DNA from: Candidatus Zixiibacteriota bacterium
Lineage (GTDB): Bacteria > SM23-81 > DAOVCL01
DNA length: 12,508 nt
Reading direction: 5' to 3'
Assembly (NCBI GenBank): GCA_030670005.1
Contig: DAOVCL010000037.1
Span: 1-12,508, forward strand
The translations under genes were made by a program, and so were the position numbers. Numbering within the stretch: the first letter of the stretch is position 1; every line of letters begins with the position of its first letter. Below, one piece after another: positions 7,398-12,508 of this stretch. The notes under the pieces were generated by a model, which saw only the letters and a program-made list of their open reading frames with translations, made no database searches and was not told the DNA's origin.

Positions 7398-7421
7398 GTG
7401 ATAGAAGGGAGCTTCTGTCAC
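7398..7421. repeat. Dispersed palindrome, copy B (decayed)
   Basis: GTGATAGAAG (7398-7407) pairs with CTTCTGTCAC (7412-7421) around GGAG, with one T-G wobble. Paired substitutions relative to copy A (TGGC to TGAT, and GCCA to GTCA) keep the stem, which hints at selection for structure or spread of a variant. Confidence 0.6.
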
Positions 7422-7476
7422 TTTGGGGTAGGAGGGGCAATATAAAGTAAGTCCGTTTTCAAACTGATCTAATTAT

Positions 7477-7512
7477 AACCAACCTCCAGTTGGAGGTTGG
7501 TTTTCTTTTTTT
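7477..7512 (+). terminator. Strong intrinsic terminator after the DUF433/DUF5615 pair
   Basis: AACCAACCTCC and GGAGGTTGGTT form a perfect 11-bp stem around AGTT (7477-7502), and the T-rich tract TTTTCTTTTTTT (7501-7512) follows. It stands about 190 nt after the toxin stop and just before a new promoter, so it separates the TA region from the deaminase operon. Confidence 0.85.
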
Positions 7513-7531
7513 GCGGGGGAATAGAATGGGA

Positions 7532-7560
7532 TTGACAGAATGGGGTAGATTTGTTATGTT
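7532..7560 (+). promoter_or_regulatory. Sigma70-like promoter for the deaminase-leuCD operon
   Basis: TTGACA (7532-7537), a perfect -35 box, is followed after 17 nt by TATGTT (7555-7560). Transcription would start near 7567, giving a leader of about 308 nt before the ATG at 7875. It comes directly after the terminator at 7477-7512. Confidence 0.65.
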
Positions 7561-7572
7561 AATACTAATCAA

Positions 7573-7643
7573 AAGTGATTTCGCTTGGAGAGGATCTCCT
7601 CAAACGACAGGCCACTTGGCCGTAGTAGCAACGCAGAGGAGAT
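7573..7643 (+). promoter_or_regulatory. Structured 5' part of the deaminase leader
   Basis: Several local pairings occur here. AAGTGA/TCGCTT (7573-7586) is a short hairpin. ATCTCCTC (7594-7601) pairs exactly with GAGGAGAT (7636-7643) and encloses the hairpin GGCCA-CT-TGGCC (7610-7621). The layout could be a cis-regulatory RNA, but I recognise no known riboswitch class, including the SAH class that the downstream gene might suggest. Confidence 0.35.
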
Positions 7644-7665
7644 AGTGAACAATGCGACAGCTAAC

Positions 7666-7838
7666 CCGATCTATTCATAAATTACCGCTGCCCATTTTCA
7701 ACCACCGTGGGTCCTTTCTTGTAGGGACAGGGCTTTAGCCCTGTCCGAAAAAAAGCGGACAGACCTGAAGGTCTGTCCCTACGGGACGATAGGATAACCT
7801 TTGAATAAGAATTGGGCATCAGTTTATGAATAATTCGG
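7666..7838. repeat. Nested inverted-repeat element (MITE-like) in the deaminase leader
   Basis: Outer arms at 7666-7681 and 7823-7838 match in 14 of 16 positions and share TATTCATAAA/TTTATGAATA exactly. Inside, GTAGGGACAG (7721-7730) and CTGTCCCTAC (7773-7782) are a second exact inverted pair. Between these lie two back-to-back hairpins, GGACAGGGCT/AGCCCTGTCC (7725-7746) and GGACAGACCT/AGGTCTGTCC (7757-7778). No protein or clear target-site duplication is seen. The inner 62-bp unit resembles palindromes spread in many environmental genomes. Confidence 0.7.
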
Positions 7839-7854
7839 CCAGCCCTCTGCTGGC
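7838..7854 (+). promoter_or_regulatory. Small hairpin before the deaminase ribosome site
   Basis: GCCAGC (7838-7843) and GCTGGC (7849-7854) form a 6-bp stem around CCTCT, ending 7 nt before the AGAGG ribosome site (7861-7865). It may affect translation of the gene at 7875. Confidence 0.35.
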
Positions 7855-7874
7855 ATAATAAGAGGTTTTGATCT

Positions 7875-9197
7875 ATGAATTCAGATTTGCTTATCAAAGG
7901 TGGTACCTTGGTTACTATGGGCTCCCAGGAGGTCATCGAGGGGGATATTATAATCAGGGAGGGGAGGATTGCTGGGGTGGGTAGGATAGAAACTCCCTCG
8001 CAGGTGAAAGTTTTAGAGGTTAAGGATAGGGTGGTCATCCCGGGGCTGGTGCAGACCCACATCCATCTCTGCCAGACGATATTCCGGGGGATGGCTGAGG
8101 GTTTGACTCTCTCGGATTGGCTGCAAGGGAGGATTTGGCCACTGGAGGCAGCCCATTTCCCCGATTCGATCTATATCTCTGCCCTATTGGGCTTATCCGA
8201 GCTGATCAGGAGTGGAACGACAACTGTCTTGACTATGGAGACGGTAAGACATACCCGGATGGTCTTTAAGGCAGCCCAGGAATCAGGTATCAGGGCCGTA
8301 ATTGGCAAGGCGATGATGGATGGGGGGAATGGCCTCCCCCCAGGTTTAAAGGAGACCACCGAGGAGTCCCTGGAGGAGAGCTTGAGGCTTTGGGAGGAAT
8401 GGCAGGGGAAGGGGAATGGGAGATTAGGAGGTTGCTTTGCCCCTCGCTTCGCCCCCTCCTGTTCGGAGACTCTCTTGAAGAGGATAGGTGAGGAGTCCAG
8501 AAGAAGGGGCATCCTCATCCATTCCCATGCCGCCGAGACCAAAGGGGAGGTGGAGACTATCAGGAAAGGGAAAGGAATGGGGGAGATAGAGTACCTGGAT
8601 GGGTTGGGCCTTACCGGGGAGAGACTCCTTCTGGCCCACTGCATCTGGTTGGGGGATGAAGAAGTGAATATCTTAGCCCGCACGAAGACCAGAGTCCTCC
8701 ACTGCCCATCCTCCAACCTCAAGCTTGGCTCAGGCATCGCGGATGTCTCCGGGCTGAGGAAAAGGGGAATTTCCGTCTCCATTGGATCCGATGGAGCCGC
8801 CTGTTCCAACAGCTTGGATGGCTTTTGGGAACTAAGGTTGGCCGCTCTGTTGCAGAAGGTGAAGAATGGTCCCCAGGCCTTAGGAGCCCAAGAGGCCTTC
8901 CGCATAGCCACCTTAGGGGGGGCCGAGGCCTTGGGTATGGAAAGGGAGATAGGTTCCATCGAAGTGGGGAAGTGGGCTGATCTGGCGATTCTCGACCTCA
9001 ACCGCTCCCATTTTCTATCTTTAGATGATATCTACTCCACGCTGGTTTACTCCACCCAGTCCTCTGATGTGGAGATGGTCCTGGTAGGGGGGAAGGTCAT
9101 CTACCAGGGGGGGAAGGTCCTCACCATTGATGAAGGTAGGATTTTCCAGGAGGCAAGAAGGATAGCCCCTATTTTGCAGAAGGGAGCTGGGATATGA
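7875..9197 (+). CDS. Amidohydrolase, SAH/MTA/5'-deoxyadenosine deaminase family
   Basis: 440 residues, a typical length. Enzymes of this family hydrolytically deaminate adenosine-type compounds (S-adenosylhomocysteine, methylthioadenosine, 5'-deoxyadenosine) to the inosine form, salvaging by-products of SAM enzymes in the cytoplasm. Metal-site residues of the TIM-barrel amidohydrolases are visible: H62 and H64 (QTHIHLCQTIFRG), H218 and E221 (HSHAAE), H255 (LAHCIW) and D306 (SIGSDGAACSNSLD). The N- and C-terminal strands (LLIKGGTLVTM; VEMVLVGGKVIYQGGK) form the usual outer beta domain. The QTHIHLCQTIFRG and IWPLEAAH motifs are closest, by memory, to 5'-deoxyadenosine-deaminase-type members. 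Other ATZ/TRZ amidohydrolases, including aminofutalosine deaminase, cannot be ruled out. The ATG at 7875 follows AGAGG. The stop overlaps the next start by 4 nt (ATGA), so the two genes are coupled. Confidence 0.82.
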   Translation: MNSDLLIKGGTLVTMGSQEVIEGDIIIREGRIAGVGRIETPSQVKVLEVKDRVVIPGLVQTHIHLCQTIFRGMAEGLTLSDWLQGRIWPLEAAHFPDSIYISALLGLSELIRSGTTTVLTMETVRHTRMVFKAAQESGIRAVIGKAMMDGGNGLPPGLKETTEESLEESLRLWEEWQGKGNGRLGGCFAPRFAPSCSETLLKRIGEESRRRGILIHSHAAETKGEVETIRKGKGMGEIEYLDGLGLTGERLLLAHCIWLGDEEVNILARTKTRVLHCPSSNLKLGSGIADVSGLRKRGISVSIGSDGAACSNSLDGFWELRLAALLQKVKNGPQALGAQEAFRIATLGGAEALGMEREIGSIEVGKWADLAILDLNRSHFLSLDDIYSTLVYSTQSSDVEMVLVGGKVIYQGGKVLTIDEGRIFQEARRIAPILQKGAGI

Positions 9198-10477
9198 GTC
9201 AGACATTTGCCCAAAAGGCTTTAGCAAAGAAGGTCGGGAGGAAGGAGGTTACCCCAGGGGAGATATTAACCCTCTCTCCGGATAGGGTTCTCTCCCATGA
9301 CAACTCAGCAGACATCTCTGAGAAGTTCAGCTCCTTGGGCGCAGAGAAGGTTTGGGATAGGGAAAAGATTGTTATTGTCTTAGATCACTGCGTCCCCGCA
9401 GCAGACTCTCGGTATGCCACAAATCACACCATAATCAGGGATTTTGTGAAGAGCCAAGGGATTACCAACTTCTATGATATCAACTGGGGTATATGCCACC
9501 AGGTCTTCTCTGAAGAGGGCTTTGCCCTCCCCGGTAGTCTCATCCTGGGGGCAGATTCTCACACCACCACCTATGGGGCATTTGGGGCCTTCTCTGCAGG
9601 CATTGGCCGCTCGGAGATGGCTGGTATTTGGGCCACAGGCCAGATATGGCTCAGGGTTCCGGAGAGCATACGGATCAATATAGAGGGATCCTTCCCACCA
9701 GGCGTCTATTCCAAGGATGTTATCCTTTACATAATTGGCGATCTGAGGGCAGACGGAGCCCTTTATCAATCGGTGGAGTTTGCTGGGGAGGCAGTGAGAA
9801 AGATGGGGATCTCCGAGCGGATGGTTCTCTGCAATATGGCAGCCGAGATGGGAGCAAAGAATGGGGTAGTGGAATCGGATGATAAAACGGAGAACTGGCT
9901 TAAAGGGAAGGCCAAGGGAGGATATGAGCCAATCTATGCCGATCCTGATGCCCGTTATGCGAGGGTCCTCAGCTACAACATCTCCGATTTGAATCCCCAG
10001 GTGGCCTGTCCCCATACCGTGGATAATGTGCGGTCGGTAGAGGAAGTGGAGGGGAAGAGCCTGAATCAGGTCCTGATCGGCACCTGCACCAATGGAAGGA
10101 TAGATGATCTTCAGATTGCTACCCGCATCCTCCGGGGGAAAAGAGTAGCGGATGAAACCAGACTCCTCGTCTTTCCTGCCTCCTGGAAGATTTATAAGGA
10201 GGCCTTGAAAAGGGGAGTGATTGAGGTTTTGGTGGAGAGTGGTGCCCTGATTATGAACCCGGGGTGTGGGCCCTGCCTGGGAGCCCACGAGGGGGCATTG
10301 GCGCCTGGTGAGGTCTGTCTCTCCACGGCCAATCGCAACTTTCGGGGTAGGATGGGATGTAAGGAGGCAGAGGTCTACCTGGCCAGTCCGGCCACTGCCG
10401 CTGCCTCCGCGGTGGAAGGGAGGATAACCGATCCCAGGAGGTTTCGGCCCCAGAATCTCACGGAAAAAAGCAATTAA
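9194..10477 (+). CDS. leuC: Isopropylmalate dehydratase/homoaconitase-type large subunit
   Basis: 427 residues, the length of the shorter (archaeal-type, HacA/LeuC2) large subunits. The [4Fe-4S] ligands are in place: C298 (GTCTNGR) and C358 and C361 (NPGCGPCLGAHEG). Other family motifs are DHCVPAADSRYATNH (64-78), GADSHTTTYGAFGAFSAGIG (119-138) and STANRNFRGRMG (377-388). With the small subunit it isomerises a 2-hydroxyacid through a dehydration-hydration step: 2-isopropylmalate in leucine synthesis, homocitrate-type acids in others, or dimethylmalate. The gene symbol is by family only, as no leuA or leuB is in the window to fix the substrate. It starts in the stop of the deaminase gene. The small subunit, usually adjacent, lies 391 nt downstream beyond a repeat block. 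Confidence 0.88.
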   Translation: MSQTFAQKALAKKVGRKEVTPGEILTLSPDRVLSHDNSADISEKFSSLGAEKVWDREKIVIVLDHCVPAADSRYATNHTIIRDFVKSQGITNFYDINWGICHQVFSEEGFALPGSLILGADSHTTTYGAFGAFSAGIGRSEMAGIWATGQIWLRVPESIRINIEGSFPPGVYSKDVILYIIGDLRADGALYQSVEFAGEAVRKMGISERMVLCNMAAEMGAKNGVVESDDKTENWLKGKAKGGYEPIYADPDARYARVLSYNISDLNPQVACPHTVDNVRSVEEVEGKSLNQVLIGTCTNGRIDDLQIATRILRGKRVADETRLLVFPASWKIYKEALKRGVIEVLVESGALIMNPGCGPCLGAHEGALAPGEVCLSTANRNFRGRMGCKEAEVYLASPATAAASAVEGRITDPRRFRPQNLTEKSN

Positions 10478-10510
10478 GAATTGAGAATTAAAAAGAAAAT
10501 AAATTCCTGA

Positions 10511-10536
10511 GCTGTCAGGACCCCGATTCTGACGGC
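10511..10536. repeat. Hairpin with a GACCCCGATT centre
   Basis: GCTGTCAG (10511-10518) pairs with CTGACGGC (10529-10536), with one T-G pair. Read on the reverse strand the centre is AATCGGGGTC, close to the centre TTCGGGGTT of the palindrome at 10688, so it may be a distant relative with different arms. Confidence 0.5.
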
Positions 10537-10546
10537 AAAGGGGAGA

Positions 10547-10572
10547 GGTGACAGAAGGGGGTTTCTGCCACC
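10547..10572. repeat. Dispersed palindrome, copy C
   Basis: GGTGACAGAA (10547-10556) pairs with TTCTGCCACC (10563-10572) with one A-C mismatch around GGGGGT. The flanking AG and TC bases extend the stem. Confidence 0.7.
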
Positions 10573-10585
10573 TCAATTGGGAGAC

Positions 10586-10620
10586 CACGGATAATCACGG
10601 AATCGCAAGGGACTACACGG
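10586..10620. repeat. CACGG array, period 10
   Basis: CACGG occurs at 10586, 10596 and 10616, and the decayed form CAAGG at 10606, keeping a 10-nt spacing. It follows palindrome copy C directly. Confidence 0.55.
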
Positions 10621-10629
10621 AACCCTCGG

Positions 10630-10666
10630 CTACCCGTCCCGACCCAGGACGGGTCGGGACGGGTAG
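10630..10666. repeat. Perfect 16-bp hairpin between leuC and leuD
   Basis: CTACCCGTCCCGACCC (10630-10645) and its exact reverse complement (10651-10666) flank AGGAC. It is GC-rich and would be very stable in RNA, but no T-run follows. The word GACGGGT is repeated within the 3' half. Confidence 0.75.
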
Positions 10667-10687
10667 AAGAACTGAAAACAATGGGAG

Positions 10688-10713
10688 GGTGGCAGATTCG
10701 GGGTTCTGCCACC
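10688..10713. repeat. Dispersed palindrome, copy D
   Basis: GGTGGCAGA (10688-10696) and TCTGCCACC (10705-10713) are exact reverse complements around TTCGGGGT. The flank CTCGGTGATTCTTATTCGTG resembles the flank of copy A. Confidence 0.75.
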
Positions 10714-10725
10714 TCGGTGATTCTT

Positions 10726-10760
10726 ATTCGTGTAAATTTGTCTATTCGTGTCATTCGTGT
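10726..10760. repeat. ATTCGTGT array, period 8-10
   Basis: ATTCGTGT occurs at 10726, 10744 and 10753, with the variant ATTTGTCT at 10736. The array begins 12 nt after palindrome copy D and appears to be part of the same composite repeat. Confidence 0.6.
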
Positions 10761-10868
10761 TCCAGAGATTCAGTCAAATCTGTGGCCCTTGTTTGGTTGA
10801 GGCTTTGCCGCGCTGGGAAAATCCGTTTTCATCTGTGGTTTATGGAGATTTTGGGCTAAAGGAGGATT

Positions 10869-11363
10869 ATGAAAAAGATCATTAGAGGAAAGGTATTCAA
10901 ATATGGTGACGATGTAAACACAGATGTCATCTTTCCGGGGAAATACACCTATACAGTGAAGGATCCCAAAGAGATGGCCAAATATGCCCTTGAGAATTTA
11001 GACCCCGATTTTGCCCAAAAGGTGGAGAGGGGGGATGTGATCGTGGCCGGGAAGAACTTCGGCTGTGGGAGCTCCAGGGAGCAAGCAGCTACCTGTCTGG
11101 TTTCGGCAGGAGTGGGGGCTATTGTGGCCATCTCATTTTCCCGCATCTTCTACCGCAATACTATAAATCAGGGACTTCCCGCCATCGTGCTTCCCGAGCT
11201 TGTGAGGGTTGTTCAGGGAGGGGAGAAGATTGAAATCGACCTGGATGCCCACAGAATTACCTTAAGGGATTCTAATTTTGACTTCCCCCCCTTTCCTCAG
11301 TTCGTGATGGGGATACTGAGGGATGGCGGGTTGCTGCCACACATAAGGAGAAGGTATGTTTGA
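10869..11363 (+). CDS. leuD: Isopropylmalate dehydratase/homoaconitase-type small subunit
   Basis: 164 residues, normal for the short LeuD-type swivel subunit. GDDVNTDVIFPGKY (13-26) and KNFGCGSSREQA (62-73) are the family signatures; S68, S69 and R70 belong to the substrate-binding end of the active site completed with LeuC. In this family a flexible loop after PG-x-Y tunes substrate choice. Here it reads YTYT (26-29), unlike the YLRT that I recall for methanogen homoaconitases and unlike the common leucine-pathway forms, so the substrate is uncertain. The ribosome site AAAGGAGG ends 3 nt before the ATG, a short spacing. It is separated from leuC by 391 nt of repeats and overlaps the ffh start by 8 nt. 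Confidence 0.88.
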   Translation: MKKIIRGKVFKYGDDVNTDVIFPGKYTYTVKDPKEMAKYALENLDPDFAQKVERGDVIVAGKNFGCGSSREQAATCLVSAGVGAIVAISFSRIFYRNTINQGLPAIVLPELVRVVQGGEKIEIDLDAHRITLRDSNFDFPPFPQFVMGILRDGGLLPHIRRRYV

Positions 11364-12508
11364 GGATCTCAGGGATAGTCTGAATACCGCCTTCAAGAGG
11401 ATGCTGGGGCGGGGAAAGCTTAACGAGAAGAACATCTCCGATGCGCTGAGGGAGGTGAGGAAGGTCCTCTTAGAGGCCGATGTAAACTATAAGGTAGCAA
11501 AGGATTTTGTAGCAAAGGCGGAGGAGGAGGCCATAGGAAGGGAGGTCACCCGTAGTATAACCCCAGGGCAAGAGATGATCAAGGTCATCTATGACAAGCT
11601 GGTGGAGCTTTTGGGGAAAGAACCCTCTCCCCTTAGGCCGACAAAGGGATCAAAGATTATGTTGGTTGGTCTGCAGGGCTCAGGGAAGACGACCACCGCA
11701 GGCAAGCTGGCCAAGAGGCTTAGCGCACAGGGCTTCAAGCCTCTGCTTGTTCCGGCAGATCCCTACCGGCCGGCGGCGGTTGATCAGTTGAGGATCTTAG
11801 GGGAGTCCTTGGGCATAGAGGTCTATTCAGCTACTCAGGGGGAGGATCCGGTCAGGCTTTGCCAGAAGGCTTCAAGCTGGGCCCAGAGCTCTGGATTTGA
11901 TCTTCTCATCTTAGACACTGCCGGAAGGCTGCACATCGATGAGAAGATGATGGAGGAGTTACGACAGATAAAGAAAAAGGTCTCTCCAGAGGAGATACTT
12001 CTGGTGGCCGATGCTATGACCGGTCAAGAGGCTGTGCGGGTGGCAGATGAGTTTGAGGCCAAACTGGGCATTGATGGCATTATCCTAACCAAGCTGGATG
12101 GTGATGCCCAGGGAGGTGCAGCCCTTTCTATGAGGGCAGCCACTGGGAGGCCAATCAGGATGGTAGGGGTGGGGGAGAAGCCAGAGGACTTAGAGGTCTT
12201 CTATCCGGATCGGATGGCCTCCAGGATACTGGGAATGGGGGATATTGTGGGGTTGGTGGAGAAAGCCCAGGCTACGGTGAGTCAGGAGGAGGCCAAGAAG
12301 CTTGAAGCCAAGCTCCTCAAGCATGAATTTACCCTTCAGGATTTCCTGGATCAGGTAAAGCAGGTGAAAAAGCTTGGGCCTCTCCAGTCCCTGATGGAGA
12401 TGATCCCCGGGTGGGGGAGGGGCCCTTTGCGGGGGGCAACCTTGGACGAAAGGCAATTGGTGAAGGCTGAGGCCATCATCAGCTCTATGACCCCTTTGGA
12501 GAGAAGGA
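11356..12508 (+). CDS. ffh: Signal recognition particle GTPase Ffh/SRP54 (3' end cut)
   Basis: 384 codons to the window edge; full-length Ffh is about 440-460 residues. Ffh with 4.5S RNA binds signal sequences as they leave the ribosome and delivers them to FtsY at the membrane. The N domain is MFEDLRDSLNTAFKRMLGRG and following (1-85). G-domain motifs are GLQGSGKTTT (105-114), PADPYRPAAVDQL (133-145), LDTAGRL (186-192) and LTKLDGDAQGGAAL (244-257), then GVGEKPEDLEVFYPDRMASR. The M domain begins near 315 and includes FTLQDFLDQVKQVKKLGPL and MIPGWG; its end, with the RNA-binding motif, lies outside. The usual DARGG is DAQGG here. ATG 11356 overlaps the leuD stop by 8 nt (ATGTTTGA), so it may be translated by coupling; GGAG at 11347-11350 is a possible ribosome site. 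Confidence 0.95.
   Translation, partial: MFEDLRDSLNTAFKRMLGRGKLNEKNISDALREVRKVLLEADVNYKVAKDFVAKAEEEAIGREVTRSITPGQEMIKVIYDKLVELLGKEPSPLRPTKGSKIMLVGLQGSGKTTTAGKLAKRLSAQGFKPLLVPADPYRPAAVDQLRILGESLGIEVYSATQGEDPVRLCQKASSWAQSSGFDLLILDTAGRLHIDEKMMEELRQIKKKVSPEEILLVADAMTGQEAVRVADEFEAKLGIDGIILTKLDGDAQGGAALSMRAATGRPIRMVGVGEKPEDLEVFYPDRMASRILGMGDIVGLVEKAQATVSQEEAKKLEAKLLKHEFTLQDFLDQVKQVKKLGPLQSLMEMIPGWGRGPLRGATLDERQLVKAEAIISSMTPLERR

Larger units (their letters stand above)
7285..7531. other. Spacer between the TA pair and the deaminase promoter
   Basis: No gene is visible. The segment holds ATCTGT/ATCTCTGTT-type words (7354-7396) like those at 10820-10845, a decayed copy of the dispersed palindrome (7398-7421) and a strong terminator (7477-7512). 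Confidence 0.5.
10478..10868. other. 391-nt repeat block between leuC and leuD
   Basis: No gene is convincing here; an open frame at 10548-10859 simply runs through the repeats. In order the block holds a GAATTGA/GAATTAA run just after the leuC stop, a hairpin GCTGTCAG/CTGACGGC (10511-10536), palindrome copy C, a CACGG array, a 16-bp hairpin, palindrome copy D, an ATTCGTGT array, and ATCTGTGG-type words up to the leuD ribosome site. No T-runs follow the hairpins, so transcription may continue into leuD and ffh. Confidence 0.7.

Noticed and set aside
7567..7665. SAH riboswitch before the SAH-type deaminase
   Set aside because: The conserved core sequence I know for that class is not found; only generic pairing is visible.
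8171..9001. 276-codon open frame on the reverse strand opposite the deaminase
   Set aside because: Its Ser/Pro-rich translation shows no motif and it shadows a gene with all expected metal ligands.
9380..10588. 402-codon open frame on the reverse strand opposite leuC
   Set aside because: It lies opposite a clear leuC with intact motifs, has no recognisable domain and runs on into the repeat block. It is best explained by leuC codon bias.
10586..10760. Possible CRISPR array from the periodic repeats
   Set aside because: Units are 5-8 nt with a period of 8-10 nt and no spacers; no cas gene is present.
10548..10859. 103-codon open frame between leuC and leuD
   Set aside because: It consists almost entirely of palindromes and periodic arrays, so it is not a gene.

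Overview
The window looks like a chromosomal piece of an uncultivated bacterium from the wider Bacteroidota/FCB group (KSB1-, Zixibacteria-, Latescibacterota- or WOR-3-like). The main clue is two large predicted secreted proteins, both ending in the FQNYPNPFNP-type C-terminal domain that such bacteria use for type IX secretion sorting. The phylum call is inference; no rRNA or tRNA gene is present.

Region 1 (1-5323): two secreted multidomain proteins. The first is a DUF362 protein with a carbohydrate-binding-like module, Ig/FN3-like repeats and a sorting domain, cut by the left window edge. The second is a low-GC beta-propeller-like protein whose GC-richer tail is the sorting domain. A terminator-like hairpin follows.

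Region 2 (5391-7512): a small toxin-antitoxin (TA) graveyard of four unrelated families in under 2 kb. It holds a HicB N-terminal remnant running into a perfect 31-bp palindrome, a lone YgiT/MqsA-type zinc-finger protein, a reverse-strand Phd/YefM antitoxin overlapping a ParE/RelE-like toxin stopped at codon 38, and an apparently intact DUF433/DUF5615 pair. A textbook intrinsic terminator closes the region.

Region 3 (7532-12508): a sigma70-like promoter drives a leader of about 300 nt full of inverted repeats. It leads into an amidohydrolase of the SAH/MTA/5'-deoxyadenosine deaminase family, overlapped by 4 nt by a LeuC-type dehydratase large subunit. The matching LeuD-type small subunit comes 391 nt later, after a block of palindromes and short periodic repeats. 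LeuD overlaps ffh (SRP54 GTPase), which runs off the right edge.

Across the window, the intergenic DNA carries a dispersed palindrome family (arms GGTGGCAGAA/TTCTGCCACC or decayed forms; four copies) and short arrays of 8-10 nt period (ACAGGAT, CACGG, ATTCGTGT). These account for most of the long gaps between genes. The most unusual items are the TA graveyard with its palindrome, the nested inverted-repeat element in the deaminase leader, the repeat block splitting leuC from leuD, and the compositional break inside the propeller gene.
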